From Ramlibacter sp. Leaf400 (lineage in GTDB: Bacteria > Pseudomonadota > Gammaproteobacteria > Burkholderiales > Burkholderiaceae_C), in assembly GCF_001424545.1 (NCBI RefSeq), contig NZ_LMQL01000012.1, positions 439,186 through 503,185 of the forward strand: a DNA stretch of 64,000 bases, written 5' to 3'. Made by a program: the position numbers and the translations under genes. The notes beneath the pieces were generated by a model. It saw nothing but the letters and a program-made list of their open reading frames with translations. It was not told the DNA's origin and did not search any database. Shown piece by piece: positions 25,379-33,555 of this stretch; position 1 is the stretch's first letter; each line of letters begins with the position of its first letter.

Positions 25379-25770
25379 TGGGAGGTCCGGTCGGCGGCGA
25401 TGGAGCGTGCGCAAGCGCACGACGCGGCGATTGTGCCAGCGGCCCCCCAGCGCAGCCGTAGGAGCGCGCCTACTGCGCCCGGCCCGAACGGGCCGGGTGC
25501 CCGCCCGGTTGCCTGTAGGCTGGGACCGACAGGACCTGACGCCGAGAACTGACCGGCCGTCCGCGACTCGACGGCCAAACTCGCCGCAACTGCAAGCGTG
25601 CGGCTGCACGCGCTCGGGCATGAAGCTGGTCCTCCACACCCTCATCATCTTTTTCGGCACGCTGGTCGCAGCGGGCCTGGTGGCGTTGGGCGAGCCCGTG
25701 GAGGCCGGACCGCCGGCCGCGGTGGGAGAGGTTCCGGTGCCGTCCGTGGCGGACGCGCGCTGAAGGCAAC
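25379..25770. other. Poorly coding gap with one possible small ORF
   Basis: About 390 bases separate the receiver gene from asmA. The left part holds GTAGGAG (25458-25464), a motif also found near 19344, 22804 and 62394. The right part carries a possible 47-codon ORF at 25620. I see no hairpin with a T-run, no tRNA and no repeat copy. Confidence 0.5.
25620..25763 (+). CDS. Possible small exported or membrane protein
   Basis: A 47-codon frame beginning MKLVLHTLIIFFGTLVAAGL, a good signal-anchor or signal peptide, with a short Pro/Val-rich tail. It ends 7 bases before asmA on the same strand. There is no clear Shine-Dalgarno sequence, and the frame is open upstream, so this may be chance in GC-rich DNA. 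I have no family for it. Confidence 0.35.
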   Translation: MKLVLHTLIIFFGTLVAAGLVALGEPVEAGPPAAVGEVPVPSVADAR

Positions 25771-27996
25771 ATGAGTTCCGCCGCCGCCCCTTCGCCCCTT
25801 CACTCAAGACTCTGGTTCAAGGTCCTCGCCGGCATAGCGCTGTTCCTGCTGGCGCTGGTGCTGCTCGTCGCCTTCTTCCCCTGGGACACGCTGCGCGGGC
25901 CCATCAACCGCTACGTCTCGGACAAGACCGGCCGGCATTTCGAGATCACGCGCCGGCTGGACGTGAAGGTCGGCCGCACCACGCGCGTGATCATGGACGG
26001 CATCGAGTTCGCCAACCCCGACTGGGCGCAGGACCGGCACCTGGTCAAGGCGGAAGGCGCCGAGGTCGAGATCCGCCTGTGGCCCCTGCTGTCCAGGCGC
26101 GAGATCGTGCTGCCCTTCATCCATCTGTCGAAGCCGCAGCTCGGATTGCAGATCGAGCCGGACGGTCGCCGCACCTGGGCGCTGGGCAGCGACACCAAGG
26201 ACGAGCGCAACGTGCCCTCGGTCGGCGCGCTGGTGATCGACGAGGGCACGGCCCACTACGTCGCGCGCCACCAGGGCGCGGACATCCGGCTGCAGTTCGC
26301 GATGGACAAGCAGGCGCCCGCAGAGCCCAATGCCGGTCCGGTGATGCCTTTGCGCTTCAAGGCCCAGGGCCGCTGGAGCGGGCAGGCGTTCAACGCCGAA
26401 GGCCGCACCGGCGACGTGCTGTACCTGAGCGCGCCGCTGCAGCAGCCTTTCCCGGCCGAGGTGCAGGCCACCGCCGGCGGCACGCAGCTGCGCGCGCGCG
26501 GCACCATCGCCAGCCTGTCGACGCTGGACGGCGCCAACGTGAATTTCCAGATGCAGGGGCCGAACCTGGCCGAGCTCTACCGGCTGGTGGGCGTGACGCT
26601 GCCCGACACGCCGCGCTACTCGGTGGCGGGCCAGCTCTCCAAGCAGGGCGAGCTCTGGCGGGTGCGCGACATCGGCGCGCGCCTGGGCAACACCGACATG
26701 GCCGGCGATCTGTCCTTCGACCGTTCGCAGAGCGTGCCGCGCCTGGCGGGCAAGCTGCAGTCGCGCGTGCTGGACTTCGTGGACCTCGCGCCGGTGATCG
26801 GCCTGGACGACGACCGGCGCGGCGCGCCGGGCCAGCAGCAGAAGGTGTCGCAGGCCCAGGCCGCGGCCAAGGAAGCCAAGGCGAGCGGCAAGAAGCCACC
26901 GAAGGACCCCAACCGCAAGGTGCTGCCGGCGGCGCCGCTGGACGTGAGCCGGCTCAAGGCCATGAACGCCGACGTGCGCATCGACGCCGCGCGCGTGGTC
27001 AATGCCAAGGGCCTGCCGCTGGACCGCATGGGCGTGAACGTGCGACTGGACAACGGCGTGCTGGTGCTGGACCCGCTGGACCTGGGGGTGGCGGGCGGGC
27101 GGCTGGCCGGCCGCGTGCGCATCGATGCCAACGCGCAGCCCGCGGTGGTGCAGACCAAGCTGGATGCCCGCTCGCTCGAATTGAACCGGCTGTTCCCGCG
27201 GTCGGAGTCGGCCCGCAACAGCTTCGGCAAGATCCAGGGCCAGGTCGACCTGGCCACGCGCGGGGGATCGGTCGCGCAGATGCTGGCCAATGCCAACGGC
27301 AACGTGGCGATGCTGATGGGCCGCGGCGAGATCAGCAACATCCTGCTGGAGATCGCGGGCCTGGACGGCGGCGAGATCATCAAGTTCCTGGTGCGGGGCG
27401 ACAACCGGGTGGAGCTGCGCTGCGCCGCCACGGCCTTCGACGTGAACAACGGTTTGATGACGTCGCGCGCGCTGGTGCTCGACACCGGCGACACGGTCTT
27501 CGACGGCGAGGCCCGCGTCGACCTGGCGCGCGAGAGCATGGACGTCCTGATCCGGCCCGCGCCCAAGGACACCAGCATCCTGAGCCTGCGCTCGCCCCTG
27601 AAGGTCGCCGGCACCTTCGGTGCGCCCGAGATCGGCCTGCAGAAGAGCGCGCTGGCCGGCCGGGCCGCGCTGGCGATCGGCCTCGGGGCGATCAACCCGC
27701 TGCTGGCGCTGGCCGCCACGATCGAGACCGGCCCTGGCCTCGATGCCGATTGCGTGGGCACGCTCAAGCAAGCGTCCGCGCCTCGGGCCGAGGCGCGCGT
27801 GGAGCGGACGGCGCCGCCGGCTGCGGGTGCGGGCGGGAAGACCGTGAATGAGCGGGGGACCGGCATGGGCGCTGCGCCTGCGGCCACTGGCGGCCGTGCT
27901 GCGGGCAATGGGAAGGCGCAGGCTGCTGCGGCTGGGTCCAACGCTTCGGCGGAGTCGCTGGGGACGGGGACACCCGGGAAGCCGATCGCGCCTTGA
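25771..27996 (+). CDS. AsmA family protein
   Basis: A 741-residue envelope protein. It is anchored by one N-terminal helix (VLAGIALFLLALVLLVAFF) with the rest in the periplasm. Typical AsmA segments are RYVSDKTGRHFEITRRLDVK just after the helix and the C-terminal beta-rich domain with NGNVAMLMGRGEISNI and TGDTVFDGEARVDLARESM. AsmA-like proteins are bridge-like factors in phospholipid transport and outer-membrane assembly. A charged Lys/Pro insertion near residue 370 and an Ala/Gly-rich tail of about 70 residues look disordered. Confidence 0.88.
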   Translation: MSSAAAPSPLHSRLWFKVLAGIALFLLALVLLVAFFPWDTLRGPINRYVSDKTGRHFEITRRLDVKVGRTTRVIMDGIEFANPDWAQDRHLVKAEGAEVEIRLWPLLSRREIVLPFIHLSKPQLGLQIEPDGRRTWALGSDTKDERNVPSVGALVIDEGTAHYVARHQGADIRLQFAMDKQAPAEPNAGPVMPLRFKAQGRWSGQAFNAEGRTGDVLYLSAPLQQPFPAEVQATAGGTQLRARGTIASLSTLDGANVNFQMQGPNLAELYRLVGVTLPDTPRYSVAGQLSKQGELWRVRDIGARLGNTDMAGDLSFDRSQSVPRLAGKLQSRVLDFVDLAPVIGLDDDRRGAPGQQQKVSQAQAAAKEAKASGKKPPKDPNRKVLPAAPLDVSRLKAMNADVRIDAARVVNAKGLPLDRMGVNVRLDNGVLVLDPLDLGVAGGRLAGRVRIDANAQPAVVQTKLDARSLELNRLFPRSESARNSFGKIQGQVDLATRGGSVAQMLANANGNVAMLMGRGEISNILLEIAGLDGGEIIKFLVRGDNRVELRCAATAFDVNNGLMTSRALVLDTGDTVFDGEARVDLARESMDVLIRPAPKDTSILSLRSPLKVAGTFGAPEIGLQKSALAGRAALAIGLGAINPLLALAATIETGPGLDADCVGTLKQASAPRAEARVERTAPPAAGAGGKTVNERGTGMGAAPAATGGRAAGNGKAQAAAAGSNASAESLGTGTPGKPIAP

Positions 27997-28141
27997 GTGA
28001 GCCGTGATCTCCGCGGAGGCGGGGATCAGTGCTTCCTTGACCCGCGCGCCCTCGCGGCAGGCGGTGCCCGGCCCGGGCTCATGGTGGGCCGGTTGGCTCG
28101 CTTCACTCGCCAACTCGCAGGGCATTCCGCGGCCCGGCCTG

Positions 28142-28211
28142 CGCGGCAGAACTCACTGCGCGCTGCTTTGCAGCGCTCCGTTCAGACAGCTGCCGCGAGT
28201 CAGTTGTTCAT
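28142..28211 (+). repeat. Left arm of a 70-base inverted repeat
   Basis: It is the reverse complement of 28694-28763 with a handful of mismatches (for example GCTTTGC against GAGATGC). Beyond the arm the similarity continues in degraded form to about 28055, including GGGCTCATG matched by CATGAGCCC at 28829-28837. No transposase is present. Confidence 0.8.
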
Positions 28212-28212
28212 T

Positions 28213-28344
28213 TCAAGCTCGCCTGCGGCTCGCAACGGCCGGGCCGCGGAAAGCCCGGCTCGTCCCACAAATCGCCCGTCAAGCTCGCCTGCGGCTCGCA
28301 ACGGCCGGGCCGCGGAAAGCCCGGCTCGTCCCACAAATCGCCCG
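28213..28344 (+). repeat. Perfect 66-base tandem duplication
   Basis: Units 28213-28278 and 28279-28344 are identical. Part of the second unit plus 37 more bases matches the start of the window (1-86). Two adjacent units without spacers exclude a CRISPR array. Confidence 0.9.
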
Positions 28345-28466
28345 GGCCAGGCACCGCCTGCCGCGTGGGAGCAGGGTGCGGCGTGAGCAAGGAATCCTCC
28401 GCGCCCCGCTGCTCGCCTCTGACTGCCATTGCCCATTTTTTCGCCACGTCATCGACCTACACCATC

Positions 28467-28552
28467 GTCATCCCCGCGAAGGCGGGGATCCAGTGCTTCT
28501 CTCAACTTCGCTGAAGGCGGATGCTCTGGATTCCCGCCTTCGCGGGAATGAC
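28467..28552. repeat. REPIN-like doublet
   Basis: The left arm GTCATCCCCGCGAAGGCGGG and the right arm ending CCTTCGCGGGAATGAC are reverse complements about 45 bases apart. It is a near copy of 144-230. Confidence 0.8.
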
Positions 28553-28693
28553 GGGGGCCTATCAGGAGCCTTGCCTGGTCAGCCACCGCTGTGTCCAGCG
28601 GCAGGGGGTCCCCGGCGGGGGGCGATTTCTGTGCCGAGCGTCGCGCAGTGGTGCGGGCCCTGCGAGCCCGCGGCAAGCGGGCGCAGCTCGTGG

Positions 28694-28763
28694 ATCAACC
28701 ACTGACTCGCGGAAACTGTCTGAACGGAGCGCTGCATCTCAGCGCGCAGTGAGTTTTTCCGCG
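28694..28763 (-). repeat. Right arm of the 70-base inverted repeat
   Basis: It is the partner of 28142-28211. Together the arms enclose about 480 bases containing the tandem duplication and a REPIN-like doublet. Confidence 0.8.
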
Positions 28764-28881
28764 AGGGCCCGCACCACTCAAGCGATGCGCGCAGCAATGC
28801 GAAGCGTCAGCGAGCTCGGAGAGGCACAGCATGAGCCCCACGCCGGGGACCCCCTGCCGCCGCCCCGAACGCTCTGCAAAG

Positions 28882-28952
28882 ACGGGCATCCAGCGCTTTC
28901 ATGAAGCCCCCCGAAGTCGGACGCACTGATTTCCCGCCTTCGCGGGAATGAC
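28882..28952. repeat. Decayed REPIN-like doublet
   Basis: The right arm (TTTCCCGCCTTCGCGGGAATGAC) is intact, while the left arm is reduced to ACGGGCATCCAGCGCTTTC. It looks like an older copy of the 144-230 element. Confidence 0.6.
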
Positions 28953-28977
28953 GGGAGAGGAAAGGCTCCGCGCGCGC

Positions 28978-29736
28978 CTACCCCTGCCGCCTCTCCCCAC
29001 ACACCGTACACCCCACCCGACGCGGTGTGCGCATGCGCGTCCACTCCATCGACCGCGCGTCCAGCATCAGCAACTGGCCGGCCAGCGACTCCCCCACGCC
29101 CACCAGCAGCTTCAAGGCCTCCGCCGCCTGCATCGCGCCGATGATGCCCACCAGCGGCGCGAACACGCCCAGGGTGGCGCAGCGGGTCTCCTCGGGGGCG
29201 CTGTCGGCCGGGAACAGGCAGGCGTAGCAGGGCGAGTCGGGCTGGCGCGGATCGAACACGCTCAGCTGCCCGTCGAACCGGATCGCCGCGCCCGACACCA
29301 GCGGCACACCGTGGCGGAAGCACGCGGCGTTGACCACCTGCCGCGTCGCGAAGTTGTCGCAGCAGTCGAGCACCACGCCCGCCCCGGGCACCAGCCGATC
29401 GAGCAGCGCGGCATCCGCGCGCTGCACCAGGGCCTCGACCTGCACCTGCGGATTGAGCGCCGCGATCGCCTCGCGCGCGGACTGCGCCTTGGGCTGGCCC
29501 ACGCGCGCCATCGCATGCGCGATCTGCCGCTGCAGGTTGGTGACGTCGACGCTGTCGTCGTCCACGAGGGTGATGCGGCCGACACCGGCCGTGCCGAGGT
29601 AGAGCGCCACCGGCGAGCCGAGGCCGCCGGCACCGATCACCAGCGCGTGGCTGGCGGCGAGCCGCTCCTGGCCCTCCACGCCGATCTCCTCCAGCAGGAT
29701 GTGGCGCGAGTAGCGCAGCAGGTCGTCGTCGGTCAT
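28978..29736 (-). CDS. moeB: Molybdopterin-synthase adenylyltransferase (MoeB/ThiF family)
   Basis: A 252-residue E1-like enzyme that adenylates the C-terminus of MoaD so that it can take up sulfur for molybdopterin synthesis. ATP site GAGGLGSP, DDDSVDVTNLQRQ, the catalytic-loop Cys in EETRCATLGVFAP, and two zinc CxxC pairs (CYAC and CTVC) are visible. ThiF is the alternative, but no thiamine genes are near. The window's large formate dehydrogenase needs this cofactor. The upstream ctpA has its own terminator, so moeB probably has its own promoter. Confidence 0.88.
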   Translation of the reverse strand: MTDDDLLRYSRHILLEEIGVEGQERLAASHALVIGAGGLGSPVALYLGTAGVGRITLVDDDSVDVTNLQRQIAHAMARVGQPKAQSAREAIAALNPQVQVEALVQRADAALLDRLVPGAGVVLDCCDNFATRQVVNAACFRHGVPLVSGAAIRFDGQLSVFDPRQPDSPCYACLFPADSAPEETRCATLGVFAPLVGIIGAMQAAEALKLLVGVGESLAGQLLMLDARSMEWTRMRTPRRVGCTVCGERRQG

Positions 29737-29761
29737 GGCCGCGATTGTGGGCAGGAAAGAA

Positions 29762-29785
29762 AAAAGCCGGCTGTCGCCGGCTTTT
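29762..29785 (-). terminator. Bidirectional rho-independent terminator after ctpA
   Basis: AAAAGCCGGC-TGTC-GCCGGCTTTT is a perfect 10-base stem with a T-run on either strand. It lies between the ctpA stop (29822) and the moeB start. Confidence 0.85.
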
Positions 29786-29790
29786 CCTGG

Positions 29791-29813
29791 TTCCCCGCAT
29801 CCGCGGGGATGAC
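29791..29813. repeat. Single REP-like arm
   Basis: TTCCCCGCATCCGCGGGGATGAC is one arm of the family at 144-230, here as a lone hairpin beside the ctpA terminator. Confidence 0.55.
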
Positions 29814-29821
29814 GAAGAGGG

Positions 29822-31264
29822 TCAATTCTCCTTCTTCTCCGCCTTGTTCTCGATCACCTGCGTCTTGCTCACCAGGACCGGACGGCCCTTGAGCTGGTTG
29901 AGGGCCTGCACCAGCTGGAAATCCTTCTCCAGCACGCCGAACTCGGGCATCTTGCGTTCGGACGCGGGCTTGCGGGATTCCTCCTCGGCGCGCTTGCGGG
30001 CTTCCTCGCGCAGGCGCTCGCGGTTCGGGTCCTTCACCTCGGGGCCCTGGCCGCTGCCCAGGTGCTTGTCGAGGTCGGCCTCGCGGGTGCGCAGCATCGA
30101 GAACAGGTTGCCTTCCTCGCTCTCGTCGATCAGCACGTCGGGCACGATGCCGCGGGCCTGGATCGACTTGCCGCTGGGCGTGTAGTAGCGAGCCGTGGTG
30201 AGCTTGAGGCCGGTGTCGGGGCCGAGCGGGCGCACGGTCTGCACCGAGCCCTTGCCGAAGGTCTGGCTGCCCAGGATGGTGGCGCGCTTGTGGTCCTGCA
30301 GCGCACCGGCCACGATCTCGCTGGCCGAGGCCGAGCCTTCGTTGACCAGCACCACCAGCGGCACCGTCTTGATGGCGGCGGGCAGGCGGCGCAGCGGGTC
30401 GGAGCCGGAGCGGCGCTGGTAGAACTCGGGCGAGGCCTTGTAGACGAACTTGCTCTCGGGCAGCTGGCCGTTGGTGGACACCACCGTCACGTTCTCCGGC
30501 AGGAAGGCCGCGGACACGGCCACCGCCGCATCGAGCAGGCCGCCCGGGTCGTTGCGCAGGTCCAGCACCAGGCCGCGCAGGTTGGGATCGGTCTTGTAGA
30601 CCTCCTCGATCTTGCGGACGAAGTCCTCGACGGTGCGCTCCTGGAACTGCGACAGGCGGACCCAGGCGAAGCCGGGCTCGAGCACCTTGCCCTTGACGGA
30701 CAGGGTCTTGATCTCCTCGCGGGTGATGGTCACCGGGAAGGTGCGGTTCTCCTCCTTGCGGAAGATGGTCAGCGTCACCTTGGTGCTGGGCTCGCCGCGC
30801 ATGCGCTTGACGGCGTCGGACAGCGACAGGCCCTTGACCACCGTGTCGTCGATCTTGGTGATCAGGTCGTTGGGCTTGAGGCCGGCGCGGTAGGCGGGCG
30901 AGCCCTCGATCGGGGACACCACCTTGACCAGGCCGTCTTCCTGCGAGATCTCGATGCCCACGCCGACGAAGCGGCCGGACGTGCCCTCGCGGAATTCCTT
31001 GTAGCTCTTCTTGTCGAAGTACTGCGAATGCGGATCCAGGCTGGCAACCATGCCCGAGATCGCGTCGCTGATGAGCTTCTTCTCGTCGACCGGCTCCACA
31101 TAGTCGCTCTTGACCATGCCGAAGACGGCGGCCAGCTGCTGGAGTTCTTCCAGGGGCAGGGGCGCGAGCGAGCCACGGGCGACGGTCTGCAGCGAGACCG
31201 TGGTCAGGGCGCCGGCCAGCGCGCCCACCGAGATCAAGCCGGCGATCTTGAGTTTGTGGCTCAT
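29822..31264 (-). CDS. ctpA: C-terminal processing peptidase, S41 family
   Basis: A 480-residue periplasmic serine protease. A signal peptide or anchor (KIAGLISVGALAGALTT) is followed by an N-terminal helical region, a PDZ domain (about 85-165, GIEISQEDGLVKVVSPIEGS), and the catalytic domain with the Ser in NEGSASASEI and the Lys in QTFGKGSVQ. The charged C-terminal region is rich in Glu/Lys. ATG at 31264 is chosen because the signal peptide begins there. The gpmA gene lies upstream on the same strand behind a terminator-like hairpin. Confidence 0.92.
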   Translation of the reverse strand: MSHKLKIAGLISVGALAGALTTVSLQTVARGSLAPLPLEELQQLAAVFGMVKSDYVEPVDEKKLISDAISGMVASLDPHSQYFDKKSYKEFREGTSGRFVGVGIEISQEDGLVKVVSPIEGSPAYRAGLKPNDLITKIDDTVVKGLSLSDAVKRMRGEPSTKVTLTIFRKEENRTFPVTITREEIKTLSVKGKVLEPGFAWVRLSQFQERTVEDFVRKIEEVYKTDPNLRGLVLDLRNDPGGLLDAAVAVSAAFLPENVTVVSTNGQLPESKFVYKASPEFYQRRSGSDPLRRLPAAIKTVPLVVLVNEGSASASEIVAGALQDHKRATILGSQTFGKGSVQTVRPLGPDTGLKLTTARYYTPSGKSIQARGIVPDVLIDESEEGNLFSMLRTREADLDKHLGSGQGPEVKDPNRERLREEARKRAEEESRKPASERKMPEFGVLEKDFQLVQALNQLKGRPVLVSKTQVIENKAEKKEN

Positions 31265-31294
31265 AGGGGGAAGCTTTAGTCCTCTCGACTTTTC

Positions 31295-31300
31295 AATATA
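31295..31300 (-). promoter_or_regulatory. Candidate -10 element of ctpA
   Basis: TATATT on the minus strand stands out in GC-rich DNA 30 bases upstream of the ctpA ATG. A good -35 element is not evident. Confidence 0.4.
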
Positions 31301-31366
31301 CACCTGAGAAGACACTATGACGCGCCCGTTACCCCCCGGTTCCGGAAGAGCGCCGCCTCGCGTGAA

Positions 31367-31422
31367 AAAAGCCGGTGCTTTACCAGCCGTTGACGCGCAA
31401 GCGCAGCGGTTTGCCGGCTTTT
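31367..31422 (-). terminator. Terminator-like hairpin after gpmA
   Basis: AAAAGCCGG (31367-31375) pairs with CCGGCTTTT (31414-31422). On the minus strand the stem ends in a run of six T, 11 bases past the gpmA stop. The loop is long (38 bases) and has some internal pairing. Confidence 0.6.
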
Positions 31423-31432
31423 ACGGCAGAGC

Positions 31433-32176
31433 TCAGGCCTTGCCCTGGTTGGCCACCGCGGAGGCGGCCTTGGCGGCGGCTTCCGCGTCGCCCAGGTAGT
31501 AGTGCCTCAGCGGGCGCAGGTCGGCGTCCAGCTCGTAGACCAGCGGGATGCCGTTGGGGATGTTCAGGCCCACGATGTCCTGGTCGGAGACGCCGTCGAG
31601 GTACTTCACCAGGGCCCGGATCGAATTGCCGTGGGCCGACACCAGCACCCGCTTGCCGGAGCGGATGGCCGGGGCCATCGCCTCGTTCCAGAACGGCATC
31701 ACCCGCGCCACGGTGTCCTTCAGGCACTCGGTCAGCGGCACTTCGCCGGGCGCGAGGCGGGCATAGCGCGGGTCGGCACGTTCCGAGCGCGGGTCGCCCG
31801 GCTCCAGCGCCGGCGGCGGGATGTCGTAGCTGCGGCGCCAGACCAGCACCTGGTCGTCGCCGAATTTCTTGGCGGTCTCGGCCTTGTTCAGGCCTTGCAG
31901 CGCGCCGTAGTGGCGCTCGTTGAGCCGCCACGACTTCACCACCGGCAGCCACTGGCGGTCCATCTCGTCCAGGCAGTGCCACAGGGTGTGGATGGCGCGC
32001 TTGAGCACGCTGGTGTGGCAGACGTCGAACTCGTAGCCCTCCTCGCGCAGCAGGCGGCCGGAGCTCTTGGCCTGCTCGATGCCGGTGGCGGTGAGCGGGA
32101 CGTCGGTCCAGCCGGTGAAGCGGTTTTCCAGGTTCCAGGTCGATTCGCCGTGGCGGATCAGGACGAGCTTGTGCAT
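31433..32176 (-). CDS. gpmA: 2,3-bisphosphoglycerate-dependent phosphoglycerate mutase
   Basis: It interconverts 3- and 2-phosphoglycerate in glycolysis and gluconeogenesis. The 247-residue protein has the phosphohistidine motif [10 protein letters not shown] (His9), [11 protein letters not shown], the active-site Glu in [15 protein letters not shown], and the second His in [10 protein letters not shown]. Its length and all motifs fit the dPGM family. It is divergent from the rhodanese gene, with a palindromic TA-rich promoter region between. Confidence 0.95.
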   Translation of the reverse strand: MHKLVLIRHGESTWNLENRFTGWTDVPLTATGIEQAKSSGRLLREEGYEFDVCHTSVLKRAIHTLWHCLDEMDRQWLPVVKSWRLNERHYGALQGLNKAETAKKFGDDQVLVWRRSYDIPPPALEPGDPRSERADPRYARLAPGEVPLTECLKDTVARVMPFWNEAMAPAIRSGKRVLVSAHGNSIRALVKYLDGVSDQDIVGLNIPNGIPLVYELDADLRPLRHYYLGDAEAAAKAASAVANQGKA

Positions 32177-32203
32177 GCGGGGTTCAGCCGGGCAAAAACG
32201 TCG

Positions 32204-32215
32204 ATTCTAGAATCT
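32204..32215. promoter_or_regulatory. Divergent promoter region with a 12-base palindrome
   Basis: GATTCTAGAATC is a perfect palindrome in the gap between gpmA and the rhodanese gene. It contains TAGAAT, a good -10 hexamer, on both strands. The minus-strand copy ends about 28 bases from the gpmA ATG. The same TAGAAT hexamer precedes metG and lies upstream of the second SulP gene. Confidence 0.45.
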
Positions 32216-32249
32216 CGTCTTTGCGCCGTGGGCGCTTACTCAGGACACG

Positions 32250-32657
32250 ATGGACTTCTTGATCAACAACTGGACGCTTCTTGCCGTCGCCCTGGCCTCC
32301 GGCGCCATGCTGCTGTGGCCGACCGTGAAGGGGGGCGCGACCGGCGGCCTCTCCACCGCCAACGCGGTGCTGCTCATCAACCGCGAGAAGGCGGCGGTGG
32401 TGGACGTGAGCGAGGCCGAGGAGTTCGCGGCCGGCCACATCGTCGGCTCGCGCAACGTGCCGCTCAACCAGCTCGAGGAGCGGCTGCCGCAGGCCGTGAA
32501 GAACAAGGCCACGCCGGTGCTGCTGGTGTGCGCCAACGGCGGGCGCGCCAACCGCGCGCTGGGCATCGCGAAAAAACTCGGCTACGAAAAGGCCCAAGTC
32601 CTGGCCGGCGGGCTCAAGGCCTGGAAAGAAGCTAACCTGCCGGTCGAGAAGGCCTAG
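32250..32657 (+). CDS. Membrane-anchored rhodanese-like protein
   Basis: A 135-residue protein with one N-terminal helix (WTLLAVALASGAMLLWP) and a rhodanese domain whose catalytic Cys lies in LLVCANGGRA. It probably transfers sulfane sulfur at the cytoplasmic face of the membrane. It is the first gene of rhodanese-grxC-secB-gpsA, an order widely conserved in proteobacteria (yibN-grxC-secB-gpsA). AGGA precedes the ATG. Confidence 0.88.
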   Translation: MDFLINNWTLLAVALASGAMLLWPTVKGGATGGLSTANAVLLINREKAAVVDVSEAEEFAAGHIVGSRNVPLNQLEERLPQAVKNKATPVLLVCANGGRANRALGIAKKLGYEKAQVLAGGLKAWKEANLPVEKA

Positions 32658-32699
32658 AAAGCCGCCAACTCGAAGAACCGCCGAGGATCACCGCCCGCC

Positions 32700-32960
32700 A
32701 TGCAAGCCGTCACCATGTACACCACCGCCGTCTGCCCGTACTGCATCCGGGCCAAGCAGATCCTGAAGGCCCGCGGGGTGGAGAACATCAACGAGATCCG
32801 TGTCGATTCGCAGCCGCAGGAGCGGCTCAAGATGATGGAGATCACCGGCCGGCGCACCGTGCCGCAGATCTTCATCGGCGACACGCACGTGGGCGGCTGC
32901 GACGACCTGATGGCGCTGGACAGCCGCGGCGGCCTCGCGCCGCTGCTCAACGGCGGCTGA
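32700..32960 (+). CDS. grxC: Glutaredoxin 3
   Basis: An 86-residue dithiol glutaredoxin with active site CPYC at 12-15, the cis-Pro loop RTVPQIFI, and the glutathione-binding GGCDDLMAL. It reduces disulfides and glutathionylated proteins with GSH. It lies between the rhodanese gene and secB in the conserved order. Confidence 0.95.
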   Translation: MQAVTMYTTAVCPYCIRAKQILKARGVENINEIRVDSQPQERLKMMEITGRRTVPQIFIGDTHVGGCDDLMALDSRGGLAPLLNGG

Positions 32961-32990
32961 GAACGGGCCCGCGGCCGGCCTTGCGCGGCC

Positions 32991-32999
32991 TGAGATAAT
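32991..32999 (+). promoter_or_regulatory. Candidate extended -10 promoter upstream of secB
   Basis: TGAGATAAT matches an extended -10 element (TGnTATAAT-like). Transcription from it would start near 33006, before the hairpin at 33020-33056, giving secB a leader of about 70 bases. Confidence 0.45.
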
Positions 33000-33019
33000 C
33001 CCGCCCGACCCGAATCCCC

Positions 33020-33056
33020 GGCCCGCTTCGGTTGCACCCGGCGGGCCTTTTCCTTT
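33020..33056 (+). terminator. Terminator-like hairpin in the grxC-secB gap
   Basis: GGCCCGC pairs with GCGGGCC across a 14-base loop, followed by TTTTCCTTT. It may end the grxC transcript, but it lies downstream of the secB promoter candidate, so it could also act as an attenuator for secB. Confidence 0.6.
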
Positions 33057-33075
33057 GCACGAAAGCACCACAGCC

Positions 33076-33537
33076 ATGGCCGACTCCCAGGACCCCGTCT
33101 TCCAGATCCAGCGCGTCTATCTCAAGGAAGCCTCGCTGGAGCAGCCCAATTCGCCCGCCATCCTGCTGGAGCAGGAGCAGCCCGCCGTCGACATCCAGCT
33201 GGGCGTCGAGGCCACGCAGGCCGCCGAGGGCATGTTCGAGGTGTGCGTGACCGCCACCGTCACCACCAAGATCAAGGAGCGCACCGTGTTCCTGGTCGAG
33301 GTCAAGCAGGCCGGCATCTTCGAGATCCGCAACGTGGGCGACCAGATCAACGCCATCATGGGCATCGCCTGCCCGCAGATCGTCTACCCGTACCTGCGCA
33401 GCAACGTGTCGGACATCGTCACCCGCGCGGGTTTCCCGCCGGTGCACCTGGCCGAGATCAACTTCCAGGCCATGTACGAGCAGCAGCAGTCGCAGCTGCA
33501 GCAGGACCAGGGGTCCCAGATCATCACCACGGCCTGA
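33076..33537 (+). CDS. secB: Protein-export chaperone SecB
   Basis: A 153-residue tetrameric chaperone that holds preproteins unfolded and hands them to Sec[20 protein letters not shown] at the start and [32 protein letters not shown] are diagnostic. ATG at 33076 (MADSQDP) is preferred over an upstream start. It precedes gpsA by 18 bases in the conserved cluster. Confidence 0.95.
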   Translation: MADSQDPVFQIQRVYLKEASLEQPNSPAILLEQEQPAVDIQLGVEATQAAEGMFEVCVTATVTTKIKERTVFLVEVKQAGIFEIRNVGDQINAIMGIACPQIVYPYLRSNVSDIVTRAGFPPVHLAEINFQAMYEQQQSQLQQDQGSQIITTA

Positions 33538-33555
33538 CGGCAGGGCGTCGCTCGC

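Larger units (their letters stand above)
27997..28977. other. Gene-free mosaic of nested repeats
   Basis: No credible gene lies in this 980-base stretch. It holds a 70-base inverted pair (28142-28211 and 28694-28763) with degenerate similarity extending outward, a perfect 66-base tandem duplication, and one complete and one decayed REPIN-like doublet. The short frames in it simply read through the repeats; one of them contains the same 22-residue peptide twice. Confidence 0.8.

Noticed and set aside
28213..28344. Tandem repeats as a CRISPR array
   Set aside because: There are only two identical 66-base units with no spacers between them and no cas genes nearby.
28200..28447. Short frames in the repeat region with a duplicated 22-residue peptide
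   Set aside because: The peptide duplication is just the DNA tandem duplication; there is no ribosome-binding site, and the same DNA occurs as an intergenic repeat at 1-86.
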